DNA of 64,000 nucleotides from Shinisaurus crocodilurus (Eukaryota > Chordata > Lepidosauria > Squamata > Shinisauridae): NCBI GenBank assembly GCA_021292165.1, contig CM037876.1, forward strand, positions 309,330,492-309,394,491, written 5' to 3'. Under the pieces are notes generated by a model. That model saw only the letters and a program-made list of their open reading frames with translations, made no database searches and was not told the DNA's origin. This document shows positions 51,537-61,711 of the stretch, in pieces (the first letter of the stretch is position 1; each line of letters starts with the position of its first letter). Made by a program: the position numbers and the translations under genes.

Positions 51537-52089
51537 GGACTGACCCGGGTTCAAAAGCTCCCCTAGCCAATGACCATCAGTCCCAGTCACGCAAGCGGAA
51601 GGAGGAGATAACAGCAGTTAATAAAGATTAAAGAGTTTATTTGTAAGACCCAATTACATGGGATTAAGGCAAGCAATGCATCTCTACTCACTACATCATT
51701 GCAGACTCAAATCCAATACCCCAGTGGTAAGGCTAGATGAAGTGAAGTCCAGGACAATCCACATGTCGTGCTGAGACGAACAAGCAGCAGAGAGAGAGAT
51801 GAAGAGGAATGACGGAAGCAAGTGTAAGCTATCAGCAAGTGTGCTAGCTTATATACCCCAGACCCTGCACCTATAAATAGGATATTACTCACCCCAGTGT
51901 ATAACCCATTCATCAACATGTTTACTGCTTCAAACCTGTTTACTGTTCAAGGCTGCTGAGTCACATCACCTCGAGACCATGTCTCCTGACCAAAGGCCTT
52001 GTATACTTGAACTCAAGTAACACCCCCCAGGTCAGGTGATAATCCCGAAGTCAGGTGGTAATCTCGTTCTGCCTATGCAAAACCTAACA
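51537..52089 (-). mobile_element. Solo LTR, 553 bp, with perfect 5-bp TSD (copy 2)
   Basis: Same family and orientation as 28602-29151, and very similar throughout. Ends TGTGAGATTTGG (plus-strand left) and AACCTAACA (right) are flanked by GCTCC on both sides (51532-51536, 52090-52094). TATA-like and AATAAA signals are preserved on the minus strand. No internal region is attached. Confidence 0.9.
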
Positions 52090-52099
52090 GCTCCAACCC

Positions 52100-52425
52100 T
52101 TGAAACTTGCTCTGAATTCAGAGCATGCTCCGTCCACCCTCACAGCCGGTGTAGAAAGAACCATGCTGGCGGCAGTTCCGAGGTCACAAGACCGACTTCG
52201 GAGCTGGCGGTGGGTGGGTGTTCCGGGGAAACGGGGAGGGAAGGAGTGAGGCTCTGCCGGGATACCATGTATCCCAGCGGAGCAAAAGCCTGTCCTCCTT
52301 GTGAGCATCTGAGTCGTTTTCAGGGCAGGAGAAGTAAGCCCACTGACCAATTCACTGGAATGTACTCCCAGGCAGATGTGTATACCAGGCTGGCCCATTG
52401 GCTGGATGCAACCCATAGAGCAGTG
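52100..52425. other. Unassigned sequence
   Basis: Nothing recognised. Confidence 0.3.
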
Positions 52426-52430
52426 TTCTC

Positions 52431-52492
52431 CAACCTTGGGTCCCCAGATGTTTTTGGCCTACAACTCCCAGCATGCCCCCAGCCAGCGTAGC
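52431..52492 (+). mobile_element. Half copy of palindromic hAT MITE
   Basis: CAGTGTTCTCCAACCTTGGG through CCAGCCAGCGTAGCTC, then a switch to retroposon-like CAGTGGGACTTACTTCTGAG. Confidence 0.75.
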
Positions 52493-52499
52493 TCAGTGG

Positions 52500-53595
52500 G
52501 ACTTACTTCTGAGTAGACACACCTAGGATTGGTCTGTTTGTTGATACTGGACCAGGCAACATGTCGGTCTGACACTACAATGAGTCCATATTTCATCATC
52601 TCCTACTGAAGTGTAGGGATCCATGAGCATTTCGTTTCAGCTAGTGAACCGCTCAAAAAAATATATATATCCTGTTTGCAACCCCAAATGCAAATGGGAG
52701 TGTATGTTCTCCTAAAATGTTCACCAGTTCCCGAACTTGCATCGTGTTTGCAAAATGCGCACTTGAAAAATGCACAACTTTTGAACGATGCACAACTTAC
52801 TTTTCCCATTCAAACAAACTGAAAAAACAGGCCACAGTTGAGAACGGGAGCAAACCAACGTGCGCTTTGAAGTAAAGATCGGGGGATTTCAGCGAGCTCG
52901 TGTATTCCTGATTCTCCTATTCCTACCAAAGTGACAGTTTCTGCTAAGTCAATCTTGGGAGAGAAAGTGGGTTGGGGGAAGGAGATGCAGTAGCCTAAAA
53001 TATAAATAAAATAGACAAGATGGAAGAAACATGACAGTGTAAGGAGAGCCCTCCAGCTCAGGTCTGCATAAAATCTCATCCCCCCACTGACAGTAAATAA
53101 AATACTTCCCCCCCGCTTGGTGACTCAGAATAGGTGCAGCATGAAAAGGGCACAGGAAGGCTAGCTAGAACCTTTTTAAAAAGCAACCCAGGAATAGAAA
53201 AATGGATTGCCCCGATACATCGCCCCCCCTTCTCATCTTTCATCTCTCACATCTGCATTTGAACTTAGCCAGGTTTCGCGTCAAATTCTTGAACAGCTGC
53301 CGAAGTGATCATACGAGCTAAGCAAAGCAGGAGTGGCTTTGGCAGAGGCAAAACTTTTCATCATTCTCCGTAGTAAACAGAGGGAAGGGGGCCGCTGACA
53401 GACACTTGTCTGAGAGAAAGGAGAACAAGGATGGGACGAAGGAGCAGCCTCCACTCGTACAGACCCAACGGTGGTTTTGCCAAGAATTCTAAATATGTTT
53501 GTATGAAGCCTTCTCGCTCTTTATAGCTGTGTGACCTTCAGACTGGATGCAAAGAGGCAACGCCGCCTTGGGTCCCAGTGTTGGGGGAAAGGCGG
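52500..53595. other. Unassigned sequence
   Basis: No gene or repeat boundary was recognised. Several small AT and C runs. Confidence 0.3.
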
Positions 53596-53598
53596 GAT

Positions 53599-53644
53599 AC
53601 TACTACTACTACTACTACTACTACTAATAATAATAATAATAATA

Positions 53645-53686
<42 letters not shown>

Positions 53687-53688
53687 AG
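53599..53688. repeat. Compound (TAC)n(AAT)n(GAT)n microsatellite
   Basis: Three consecutive trinucleotide arrays in one 90-bp block. Confidence 0.95.
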
Positions 53689-53689
53689 T

Positions 53690-53970
53690 TGTGTAAACTA
53701 AGTAGGGGTTGGAGATTCTCTGGGACCCAACCTGCCCCTGGCTTGTGGTGGTGTAATCTAATCTCCCTCTAAGATGAATTGTCTTTTAGCACACCTGAAG
53801 GGTATTTAACTAACAAAGTGTTTGGGGATAGCTATTGTTCTCTACTCTCTCTCTCTCTGTTGTAATGTGTACGTTGGTATCTGCCTTATGTATAAGATTA
53901 AAGGATGAATCTTTCCTTTCCTAGTCTATGTGGGAGTCGTGATTATGTCTGAGCCAAGCCCACGGAACCC
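53690..53970. other. Unassigned, weakly LTR-like sequence
   Basis: A (CT)n run near 53842-53857, then ATGTATAAGATTAAAGG and GGGAGTCGTGATTATGTCTG, are reminiscent of an LTR R-U5 region, but no termini or duplication were found. Confidence 0.2.
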
Positions 53971-53973
53971 TTG

Positions 53974-54113
53974 AGGTGTGGAAAGCTAAGCAGGGTCAGG
54001 CCTGGTTATTGCTTGGATGGGAGACCCCCTCCTCTAGTTTCCTGCATTGAGCAGGGGGGTGGACTTGATAGCCTTGTAGGCCCCTTCCAACTCTATGATC
54101 TATGAAATCTATG
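53974..54113 (+). mobile_element. 5'-truncated 5S rRNA-derived SINE
   Basis: Starts at GAGGTGTGGAAAGCTAAGCA, keeps TTGCTTGGATGGGAGACC and the CR1-like tail ending TATGATCTATGAAATCTATG. The 5' ~35 bp of the head is missing. Confidence 0.8.
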
Positions 54114-54117
54114 GAAC

Positions 54118-54475
54118 GAGATATTACGCACTGCTGCTGCGCCCGCCAAGCCAGGCCAAAAGCAGGCATGCGCCGTGCCACTCGTTGGACTCCTGGGTTC
54201 CCCGTGGGCCGCTGTTTACGACGAAAATGCCTTAAGATACGCCCAAAGTGGCCGCAATTTGCGCAAGTTAGGCAAATTGCGACCGCTTTTGACATATCTT
54301 AAGGCATTGTTTACGTAATCAGCAGCCCGCCAGGAACCTGGAAGTCACTTCCCTGACTCAACTCGGGAGGACACAAGTCAAGCTGGGGAAGAAGGTAAGC
54401 GAGACAGATTTTGCGGGGTCGAGCCCGGCAAGTCCACTGGATTTCCACCCCCCGAATGAAATCCTCGCATATCCC
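54118..54475 (-). mobile_element. Palindromic repeat family 'TTAAG hairpin', copy 3
   Basis: Hairpin arms centred near 54250 (GCCTTAAGATACGCC facing ATATCTTAAGGC) with AATTTGCGCAAGTTAGGCAA between. The right part carries CTCAACTCGGGAGGACACAA and ends TTTCCACCCCCCGAATGAAA, CTCGCATATCCCTA. The opposite orientation relative to copies 1 and 2 shows it is a dispersed element and not a local duplication. Confidence 0.65.
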
Positions 54476-54519
54476 TAAAACTAAGTGACTCCTACTGCGT
54501 TCTTATACAGGCTGCTACA

Positions 54520-54637
54520 GTATGGAACATTTCTTACGGTGGGAGAAATGATTTGGGACAGATAAAAGGAAGGACTTCTTCACACAGCACAGAGTTAAAC
54601 TATGGAACACGCTACCACAGGTTGTAGTGATGGCCAC
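54520..54637 (+). mobile_element. LINE 3' fragment, left part, split by an LTR
   Basis: GGGACAGATAAAAGGAAGGA, CTTCTTCACACAGCACAGAG and AACTATGGAACACGCTACCA match 26690-26770. It continues at 55627 beyond the LTR. Confidence 0.8.
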
Positions 54638-55626
54638 TGTGGAGAAACGAGCCTTTGGGGGTACACACACACCCCTCATGTGTGAACCAGGTGGGGGCTG
54701 GGAGGAGGCGAGGGCCTCGGATGGAATGGGTGGCGCCTAGATGCCTAGAGAAGCTGGCCTAGGCTTTTCATATGTAGATGGTTCAAGCCATGACTCACGA
54801 GTTCCCTCCCCCCTGCCTGGCCAGTTCCCTCCCCCCTGCCTGGCCAGGTGAAGTTCAAATTGATTGGCTGAAGCAAAAGAAAAGGGGAGGGGGAAGAGCT
54901 ATTTCCCCACGTGTAGCCTTTGTTCTTGGTCTTAGTCCTTTTTGGTAGCGTGCCTGGTTGGAGCCATGGCAGCGCGCCAGCGAGGGGCCCAAGCCTTTAG
55001 CCCCCCCCCTCAGGAATCGACCCCAGGCACCCCTGGTAAAAATTGGCTGGTTTGAGGGCTCTAGAAGGCAAGTCTTGTGGAGGGCTATTTATCTTGGACC
55101 TGCGGGTAGATAAAATAGTTCCCCCCGGGCGGCAAGGCTGTGCTGGATCTAACCCTTGAAGAAGACACCCTCAGGTAACAGGTGTGTGTCTGAGAGATCT
55201 TAAGGAATCAGGTTTTTATTGTTTTGTAGCTTTACTGTGTACCAAAGTGTCTGCCTCTCTATTTTGTGTGCTTCTCTCATTTCCCTAATCTTGTTGTAAG
55301 ATGCTACAAGAATAAACCTTGTCTTGGTTTCACCCCACATGGGTTTTGTAGTGCTCTGTGAGTTCAGTATATAAATCCAGGTTACAGAAATATGAAGGCG
55401 GGTCCCTAAACAGAGATCCAAGTAGGATTGCAGACAGCTGAGGCTGGCACTCTGGTATCTTGAGATCTCAGAGGGTCTTGGTTCCTTTGCCAGTAGGCAA
55501 GGGTGGGGTGGTGGCGGGTCAGCCAGCCCCCCCTTCCGGGCCACATGGTGGCAAGCGCTGGGTTTCCTTTGGAGTAGGAAAGGGTGGAGGTCTGGCGGGT
55601 CAGCCAGCCCCCCCTCTTCCTCCACA
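54638..55626 (+). mobile_element. Solo LTR, 989 bp, with perfect 5-bp TSD
   Basis: Starts TGTGGAGAAACGAGCC and ends CTTCCTCCACA (TG...CA), flanked by GCCAC on both sides (54633-54637 and 55627-55631). The flanks rejoin into an otherwise continuous LINE fragment, an independent check on the boundaries. AATAAA occurs near 55312. A short internal repeat (GCGGGTCAGCCAGCCCCCC) occurs twice near the 3' end, and a related 3' fragment may lie at 55975-56024. No coding region is attached. Family not assigned. Confidence 0.9.
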
Positions 55627-55631
55627 GCCAC

Positions 55632-55715
55632 CAACCTGGTTGGCTTTTGAAAGGAGATTGGACAGATTCGTGGAGCAGAAGGCTATCAGTGGCTACTGGT
55701 CCTGATGGCTCTATA
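55632..55715 (+). mobile_element. LINE 3' fragment, right part
   Basis: TGGCTTTTGAAAGGAGATTG, GACAGATTCGTGGAGCAGAA and GGCTATCAGTGGCTACTGGT continue the fragment ending at 54637. Confidence 0.8.
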
Positions 55716-55719
55716 TGAG

Positions 55720-56550
55720 TGTTCTGCCGAAAAAAATTCTCCCACGTTTTTTCCGACCATCCGCACTCAGTCTGATCGAAAAGAAATTGCTTTCAAAAGA
55801 AATTCAGTGGTGGAGAAATTTCAAATAAATTCCCATGGGTTTGGTTTGGTGTTCTTGCGCTCACCTTAGTTCTCAGGGTCGGCCCCAACAACGATCAGGT
55901 CCTGTATTTGTTGTTGCCAGATTCTGCATTTCAGTCAACAATCTCAGAATTCAAGGCAGAATTAATGCTGTGGGGGTGGGGGTGGCGGGCCAGCCAGCCC
56001 CCCCCCTTCCTCCACAAATGCCATCTTGGAAACTTTCCCCCCTGTTGTGGTTATTGCCTAGAATGCATCTTCTCCTTTCATACATGGACATCCTTGGCAT
56101 GCCCCTCCTCTCTTCTCCCTGGCACTCGTTTAGCAAAATGTTCTTGATTCACTCTCCAAAGTTTTCCTGGCCTCCTATTTGCACCCTCTCCCGCCCTACT
56201 CTGGCCTCCTTCCACATGGCTCAACTACCCTTGCACTTCCATTCTGCTCGCTTGTCTGGGCTGGGTACTGAGAATTAGATTTATGGGGGAAACCCAGACC
56301 CGTCATCCTTCCCTCAATTCCCAGCAGCAGCCGCCGCCGCTGCCGGCAGGAAAATGAAGGCATCGATTTGGCCGCATCTCCATGGCAGCTTTCATTTCAA
56401 GTAAGTTCCCCCCCCCTCCTTTTTCATTGCTTTTTGGGATGCCACCAACATGTAATATTGGGCTTAGTTGAAGTCAGAACTTTCCAGGACCCCAAGCAGA
56501 CATGACTATTAGAGATGTAGGTCGCAGCTGCATCTTTTCGTCATTTTTAC
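55720..56550. other. Unassigned sequence with a possible LTR 3' fragment
   Basis: GGTGGCGGGCCAGCCAGCCC and CCTTCCTCCACA near 55980-56024 resemble the 3' end of the 989-bp LTR. The rest is unassigned. Confidence 0.4.
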
Positions 56551-56553
56551 TCG

Positions 56554-56625
56554 CAGTGTTCTCCAACCTTGGGTCCCCAGATGTTTTTGGCCTGCAACTC
56601 CCAGCATGCCCCAGCCAGCTGCGCA
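56554..56625 (+). mobile_element. Half copy of palindromic hAT MITE
   Basis: CAGTGTTCTCCAACCTTGGG through GCATGCCCCAGCCAGCTG. The right arm is missing. A small separate palindrome (GTAATCCATTTGCTTGAATG ...) follows at 56632-56720. Confidence 0.75.
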
Positions 56626-56789
56626 AAATAGTAATCCATTTGCTTGAATGGGTCACTATTTTGCAGTATAAATTACAGGCACAGCCTGCCCATGGTCCGG
56701 ATCGGGACCATGGGGGGATGGTTAAAGCCCCCTTACCCCCATGCCAGGTTCCCAGTCCCCCTACATCTACTCTAGAGTAAAACTGGGAC

Positions 56790-57395
56790 ACACACACACA
56801 ACATAGCTGCTAGCTATGCCTTTAAAGTGATATCATATCCGCTTTGTTGGCCCAAGTCTCAGCCCCAAAGAGCTCACATTGTGGTAGACAGCTGAAGTAA
56901 CATGGAGGCTACGAGGTCGATCTGATCTATGAATGAGGAAGCTGCTGGTTGATTTATTTATGCATTAAAATTATTTGTCAGCTGTCTAGCCCTATGCTCA
57001 AGGAGGCAGACCATGAGGTCAAACAAATCAAACAGTTACAAAAAAATAAATAAAGCCTGCAAAACAACAACAACAACACCAGAATAAAACAGCACGGAGC
57101 AAACAAACAAGCTATCCAGCTGATCTGAAGGCCAAACAGAAAAGGTGGATTTGTACGTCACGTCGTTCAGACCGGAAAGCCCGAGCAGGAAGCTTCTCTG
57201 AGGATCAGGCCTGACCACATGATCTGCTCTAGCCTGTTGCTATTTAAGCTCAGTGACGTCACCAAAGCTCATAATTACATGGTTTGGGGATACAAATTTG
57301 CCTCACTCATAATGCTGAGAAGCAATACAACTTGAGTGCTGAGCACCTGAGGTTGTTCTTGGAGAAAGCCAGATTGACCTCAATTGTCTCACTCT
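56790..57395. other. Unassigned sequence
   Basis: Contains a retroposon-tail-like patch near 56950-57010 and (AAC)n near 57062-57078. Confidence 0.3.
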
Positions 57396-57401
57396 AAGCC
57401 A

Positions 57402-57475
57402 GCCTTCCCTAACCTGGTACATTCCAGTTGTGTTGGACTACAACTCCCATCACCCCCCCCCCCCAGCCAGCATGG
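57402..57475 (+). mobile_element. hAT MITE half copy (CAGCCTTCCCCAACC family)
   Basis: CAGCCTTCCCTAACCTGGTA, GTGTTGGACTACAACTCCCA, a C run, then CAGCCAGCATGG. The second arm is absent. Confidence 0.65.
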
Positions 57476-57653
57476 TGGAGAATATTCAGAGAAGATTGTG
57501 CAAAGTGCTCTTCTTTTTCTTGGAAAAAGAAGAAAATTCTGAGAAATTGCAGGTCACTCTAAAAACACACACACCCCCCCAAACTTTCCAGGCATCCTTT
57601 TCAAAGCGGCAGGAGAGCAGTCTGATGTTGCTGGGGCCCAAGGAACACGCAGA

Positions 57654-57781
57654 GTTGCCCTGTATCAACCTTGCTGCCCTCCAGATGTTTTGGACTTCAA
57701 TTCCCATTAGCCCCTGCCAGCATGGAATGCTGGGAGTTGTAATCCAGAACATCTGGAGGGCACCAGATTGGGGAAGGCTGC
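57654..57781. mobile_element. hAT MITE (CAGCCTTCCCCAACC family)
   Basis: CTGCCCTCCAGATGTTTTGG ... GGAGGGCACCAGATTGGGGA AGGCTG: both arms present, centre CCTGCCAGCATGGAATGCTG. The left terminus is eroded and the flanks are not clearly duplicated. Confidence 0.65.
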
Positions 57782-57784
57782 CCT

Positions 57785-57985
57785 AGATGGATCCAGGCCA
57801 CTGTTCCATCTGTTCCTGCTGTCGCTTACTCTCTTGACTGGCAACACCGCCCCACTCCAGGCGCTTAGGAAGCGAGTCTTTCTTAGCCTTCTTGCCTGAG
57901 GTCCCCTTAACCGGAGATTCCACTGTTGTGAGTGTGGGACACTCTGCAAGCAAATGTGTGCCCTTGCTGAACTACGACCCCTCTG
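57785..57985 (-). mobile_element. Decayed tRNA-derived SINE
   Basis: On the minus strand GGTCGTAGTTCAGCAAGGGC (A-box region), GTTTGCAG-like text, CTCCGGTTAAGGGGACC and a final GGCCTGGATCCATCTAGGGC follow the order of the SINE at 34669-34858. Confidence 0.5.
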
Positions 57986-57989
57986 TGGC

Positions 57990-58595
57990 AGTAAGAGTTG
58001 TCCACCCTGCACCAGGGATGGACAACTCTTATGTTCTTGGAAGCCACTGTTCTCCAGGCATAAGTCCAGGGGCTGGAACAATCCAACCCTGAAATGGACT
58101 GCCCCATAAGAACATTGTGGCAAGAAGGATTTCGCGGACATATGCTTAGCAGAATAGGAGGAACGAGGTCATTGATGGGGGACAATGACGGAGTAATGCA
58201 TATGCTTGAGAACACAAGAAGAGCAGAGAAGTGCGAATCAGCAAAGCTCAAGCGCACCAAAGTTCTCCAAATTCCATCTTGAAGTCCACATGGGAATGCG
58301 AGCTTCGTTTTTTTTCCTTTTTGCATGAAAATCCATGCGTATTTTTCCAAATCTACACATCAACTGTGCGCCTTTTTGAAATGTAAACATTCTTCTCCCA
58401 TTGATTAAAGATATTTGTGTGCGTTTTTCACAAGTACACTTTTTTTTCCATGCAATTTTTCAAATGTATGCAATGCATGCTGTTGGGTTGCGAATCACAT
58501 TGCAGGCTCGGAAATGTAGGGACTCCAACTGCAGGTTGCATTCGAGACCGTGTTCTATCTGGAAAATCCTGATCCAAACCTAATGGAAATGAATT
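57990..58595. other. Unassigned sequence
   Basis: A short inverted repeat (AAGAGTTGTCCACCCTGCAC / GGATGGACAACTCTT) lies near 57993-58031. Otherwise nothing was recognised. Confidence 0.35.
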
Positions 58596-58599
58596 TCTC

Positions 58600-58835
58600 A
58601 TACATCGGCATGCTGGATCAAACCAAGGATTAATCTAGTCCAGCTGCCCGTGGGAAACCCACAAGTAGGATGTGAGCCCAGTATTCTCCCGCTCATGTTC
58701 TCCAGCAATTGGTATACAGAGGCCTGGCCTTCTCCTCCATGAATTTGTCTAATCCCCTTTTAAAGCCATCGAAATTGGTGGCTGTCTCTGCATCTTGTGG
58801 TACTGAATTCCGTACTTCTGCTTCCTCTGATGAGG
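58600..58835 (-). mobile_element. LINE 3' fragment (L2/CR1-like)
   Basis: CTCATGTTCTCCAGCAATTG, GGCCTTCTCCTCCATGAATT, TGTCTAATCCCCTTTTAAAG and the complement of ATNFDGFKRGLDKFMEEKA-like coding text. Confidence 0.75.
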
Positions 58836-58839
58836 CAGA

Positions 58840-59530
58840 CTGGCAGTGGGATTTTTGCCCTACCAGAACATGTGCAACCCAGGAGAACATTCATATTTTA
58901 TGAAATGCAGATAAGGGACCTTGTTGCTACTTCTTGCATGTGAAACTCTGTGTGAACACCATCAATACAAGTTGGTTGGGCCTCCAGGGGTGTTGTCTTT
59001 AAGAGTGTATAATTGTGACGTCTTGTATTTTTAGAATGTATAATTTTGTACTATGTTTGTACAGATCTTTTGATGAAGAGAGAGATTTTCTTGAAATGGA
59101 TCAGGGCACAACCACTTGTATGGCCTCTCAATGTTTGACCTTTTTCTACAGCTGTTTTGGATCCTGTTTCTCAAGGGAGAAATAATGCTGCTTTGGATTT
59201 GGAGCTGGTCTGTTGGCCATCCCTATGTCAAGAACAAAGAAGGGAGAGAAGCAAAGTCGATGTCTTTTGGGATATCCTTGTGTCATGCCATACTAGCTTT
59301 ATATGATTGGTGCTCTTGGAAAGAAAAAGATGATCACTCTGAGACTTCTCTGATGCAGTCAAGTCAACCAAACTCCATGGCAGCTGTTTGCATATAGACT
59401 GAAATAAGGAACATCAGATTTGGGGAGTCCATTTTAAGTATTTTAATGTAGTTTAGTTAAATTGTAATGATTATTGTTTGAGTTATTTTGTATATTGTAC
59501 TGCGCTCTGGTGTAGAGCGCAATATAAATT
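58840..59530. other. Unassigned sequence
   Basis: GTTTGTACAGATCTTTTGAT and GATTTTCTTGAAATGGATCA near 59055-59105 look like repeat text, but I cannot name the family. Confidence 0.3.
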
Positions 59531-59531
59531 T

Positions 59532-59536
<5 letters not shown>

Positions 59537-59584
<48 letters not shown>
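59537..59584. repeat. (ATT)n microsatellite
   Basis: About 16 ATT units following AGAGCGCAATATAAATTTGT. Confidence 0.95.
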
Positions 59585-59878
59585 TTCGCTGGCATGACAA
59601 AAGGTTTTGCGATCCTTACTGCCAAGCGAAACTGAGGCTAGAGAGAACAGCCTGCCGTTGTCTGGGAAAGTGTTTTGGTCACAGCTGACACACATGGAGA
59701 GTGAAGAGATCCAGATGTCTGATGTTCTTTGTGTAGTTAAAATGCACAGCGTCTTTATGCCAATGATAAAAAATTACATTTTTAATAATGAATGAACTTT
59801 ATTTACGGTCAACTGACCACCAACAGGATACAAAAATACATAACATTAAAAAGTATTGTTCTATATAAAAATATTAAA

Positions 59879-60271
59879 TCACAGTGCCAGAGAAGATCTG
59901 GTCAGAATGGCAACATTCAGGAATTTAGCAACCCGCTCAGTGATTAGTCTGTTAGATCCTTCAAGTAAAATGCACATAAGATATTCTGAGGACCGACCTG
60001 GAAGGGCTTGGGTAATTGGGAGTAGTAATGCATCTCTAACCCCCTGATAACAACAGCAATTAAACAGAACATGTATCACAGATTCCACTTCAACGTTGTT
60101 ACAGGGACGACAGCATCTTTCATCTACTGGTGTTCTAGAGTATCTTCCGTCTAAAAGTTTAGACGGGAGGACGTTAAACCTAGCCAGGGAGAACGCTTTC
60201 CTATATTTGGGAATTGATAACCAATTTAAGTAAGCCATTCCATCATTAGAGAAGGGGCCTGATAGACCCAA
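59879..60271 (-). pseudogene. LINE ORF2 C-terminus with CCHC-like zinc-binding region
   Basis: 130 codons. Contains RFNVLPSKLLDGRY, then CCRPCNNVEVESVIHVLFNC, a Cys-X2-Cys ... His-X4-Cys pattern like the zinc-binding region after the RT of many APE-type LINEs. It ends ITERVAKFLNVAILTRSSLA. The region likely assists RNA or DNA binding. The visible start is internal to ORF2. A homologous decayed end lies at 10770-11085. Confidence 0.75.
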
Positions 60272-60461
60272 GGCACTAGGAGAACACGGGCCCCGTGCTG
60301 CGCAATGAGGTTCTTGTAGATCGATATCTCGCAGTCTCTATTTAACTAAAGATTTGCACTATCCCAGTCCAAGGAAAGTAGGTGGGACGGGGAGAGCCCC
60401 ATAGAACTAACTTTGTACTCCACTTCTTTCCTCCAGGGTGTCATACAGGGGTCAGTTACTG

Positions 60462-60992
60462 CTAGAAAAGCAAGGGAGGTAGAAGGGAGTACAAGGCAGC
60501 AACGGAGCCAAAAATGGATGGAATACGTCCATGCCAGACACTTAAGGGAATTGAGACCAAATTAAGGGCAGTGCCAGCGACACATCTAGGCACAGCAAAA
60601 ACGAGTCTGAGGAAGTACAATTGAATACCTTCTAAAGAGCTTTTAATAGTTGGAAACCAGATTGGAGCCCCAAAAAGTGTCTGAGAAACGATTTTAGCTT
60701 TATAAACTCGGATGGCTGATGGAATGTGTTTCCCACCATTGGTGAAGAAAAAACGGGCAATAGCATTCACATTTTGTTCGGCTTCGTTCTTAACAGCTTT
60801 CCCCTGCACCCTCCAGTTTACAGTTTCATGGAACCAAATACTTAGATATTTGTATGAATCCACTTGCTCAAATTTGTTGTTATTCACAGTCCAGCAATGT
60901 CTAACCTTCCTTTTAGAGAAGACCAGAACCTTGGATTTCATGTAATTAATAGTTAGAAGATTTTCCTGGCAATAGAGAACAAATCCATTCAA
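60462..60992 (-). pseudogene. LINE ORF2, post-catalytic RT and connection region
   Basis: 176 codons. Begins just after the YADD motif with FVLYCQENLLTINYMKSKVL (RT motif D/E neighbourhood, with the conserved 'N..KSK' pattern), then QVDSYKYLSIWFHETVNWRV and FGAPIWFPTIKSSLEGIQLY. A frameshift near 61000 separates it from the YADD segment. No independent function is expected. Confidence 0.8.
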
Positions 60993-60998
60993 CAGTCT

Positions 60999-61250
60999 CT
61001 AAAGGCCCAGACGTGTCTGAGAGATCAGTACTGCATCATCCGCATATAAGAGGACAAAGATCCCAGAGGAACCAAGCTTGGGTGGATGGGAGGGTAATGA
61101 ACCTAACACAGTGGGAAGATCAGCCAAATATAAATTAAATAGTATAGGGGCAAGCACACAACCTTGCCTGACTCCACGAGTAGAGACAATATCCTTTGAG
61201 AGATGGCCAACATTGCTGCATCGTACTTGAGCAGATGTATTATAGTACAA
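60999..61250 (-). pseudogene. LINE reverse transcriptase catalytic segment (motifs B and C)
   Basis: STRGVRQGCVLAPILFNLYL is motif B and VLLYADDAVLISQT is motif C, with both catalytic aspartates present. The frame starts with YYNTSAQVRCSNVGHLSKD, the segment that is also amplified in the neighbouring 136-bp array. It would catalyse target-primed reverse transcription in an intact element. Confidence 0.9.
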
Positions 61251-61700
61251 TGAATTTATCAGAAACAGTAGCCTCTTATCAATAGAATATTACACAACCT
61301 TGCCTGACTCCACGAGTAGAGACAATATCCTTTGAGAGATGGCCAACATTGCTGCATCGTACTTGAGCAGATGTATTATAGTACAATGAATTTATCAGAA
61401 ACAGTAGCCTCTTATCAATAGAATATTACACAACCTTGCCTGACTCCACGAGTAGAGACAATATCCTTTGAGAGATGGCCAACATTGCTGCATCGTACTT
61501 GAGCAGATGTATTATAGTACAATGAATTTATCAGAAACAGTAGCCTCTTATCAATAGAATATTACACAACCTTGCCTGACTCCACGAGTAGAGACAATAT
61601 CCTTTGAGAGATGGCCAACATTGCTGCATCGTACTTGAGCAGATGTATTATAGTACAATGAATTTATCAGAAACAGTAGCCTCTTATCAATAGAATATTA
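61157..61700. repeat. Four-copy 136-bp tandem array within the LINE RT region
   Basis: ACCTTGCCTGACTCCACGAG recurs at 61161, 61297, 61433 and 61569, a constant period of 136 bp, and the units look identical apart from the first few bases. Each unit is a stretch of RT coding sequence on the minus strand. Because 136 is not a multiple of three, three extra units destroy the frame. Confidence 0.96.
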
Positions 61701-61711
61701 CTCCAATTTTT

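Noticed and set aside
61157..61700. CRISPR-like or satellite array
   Set aside because: There are no spacers. Units are contiguous copies of LINE coding sequence in a eukaryotic repeat context.
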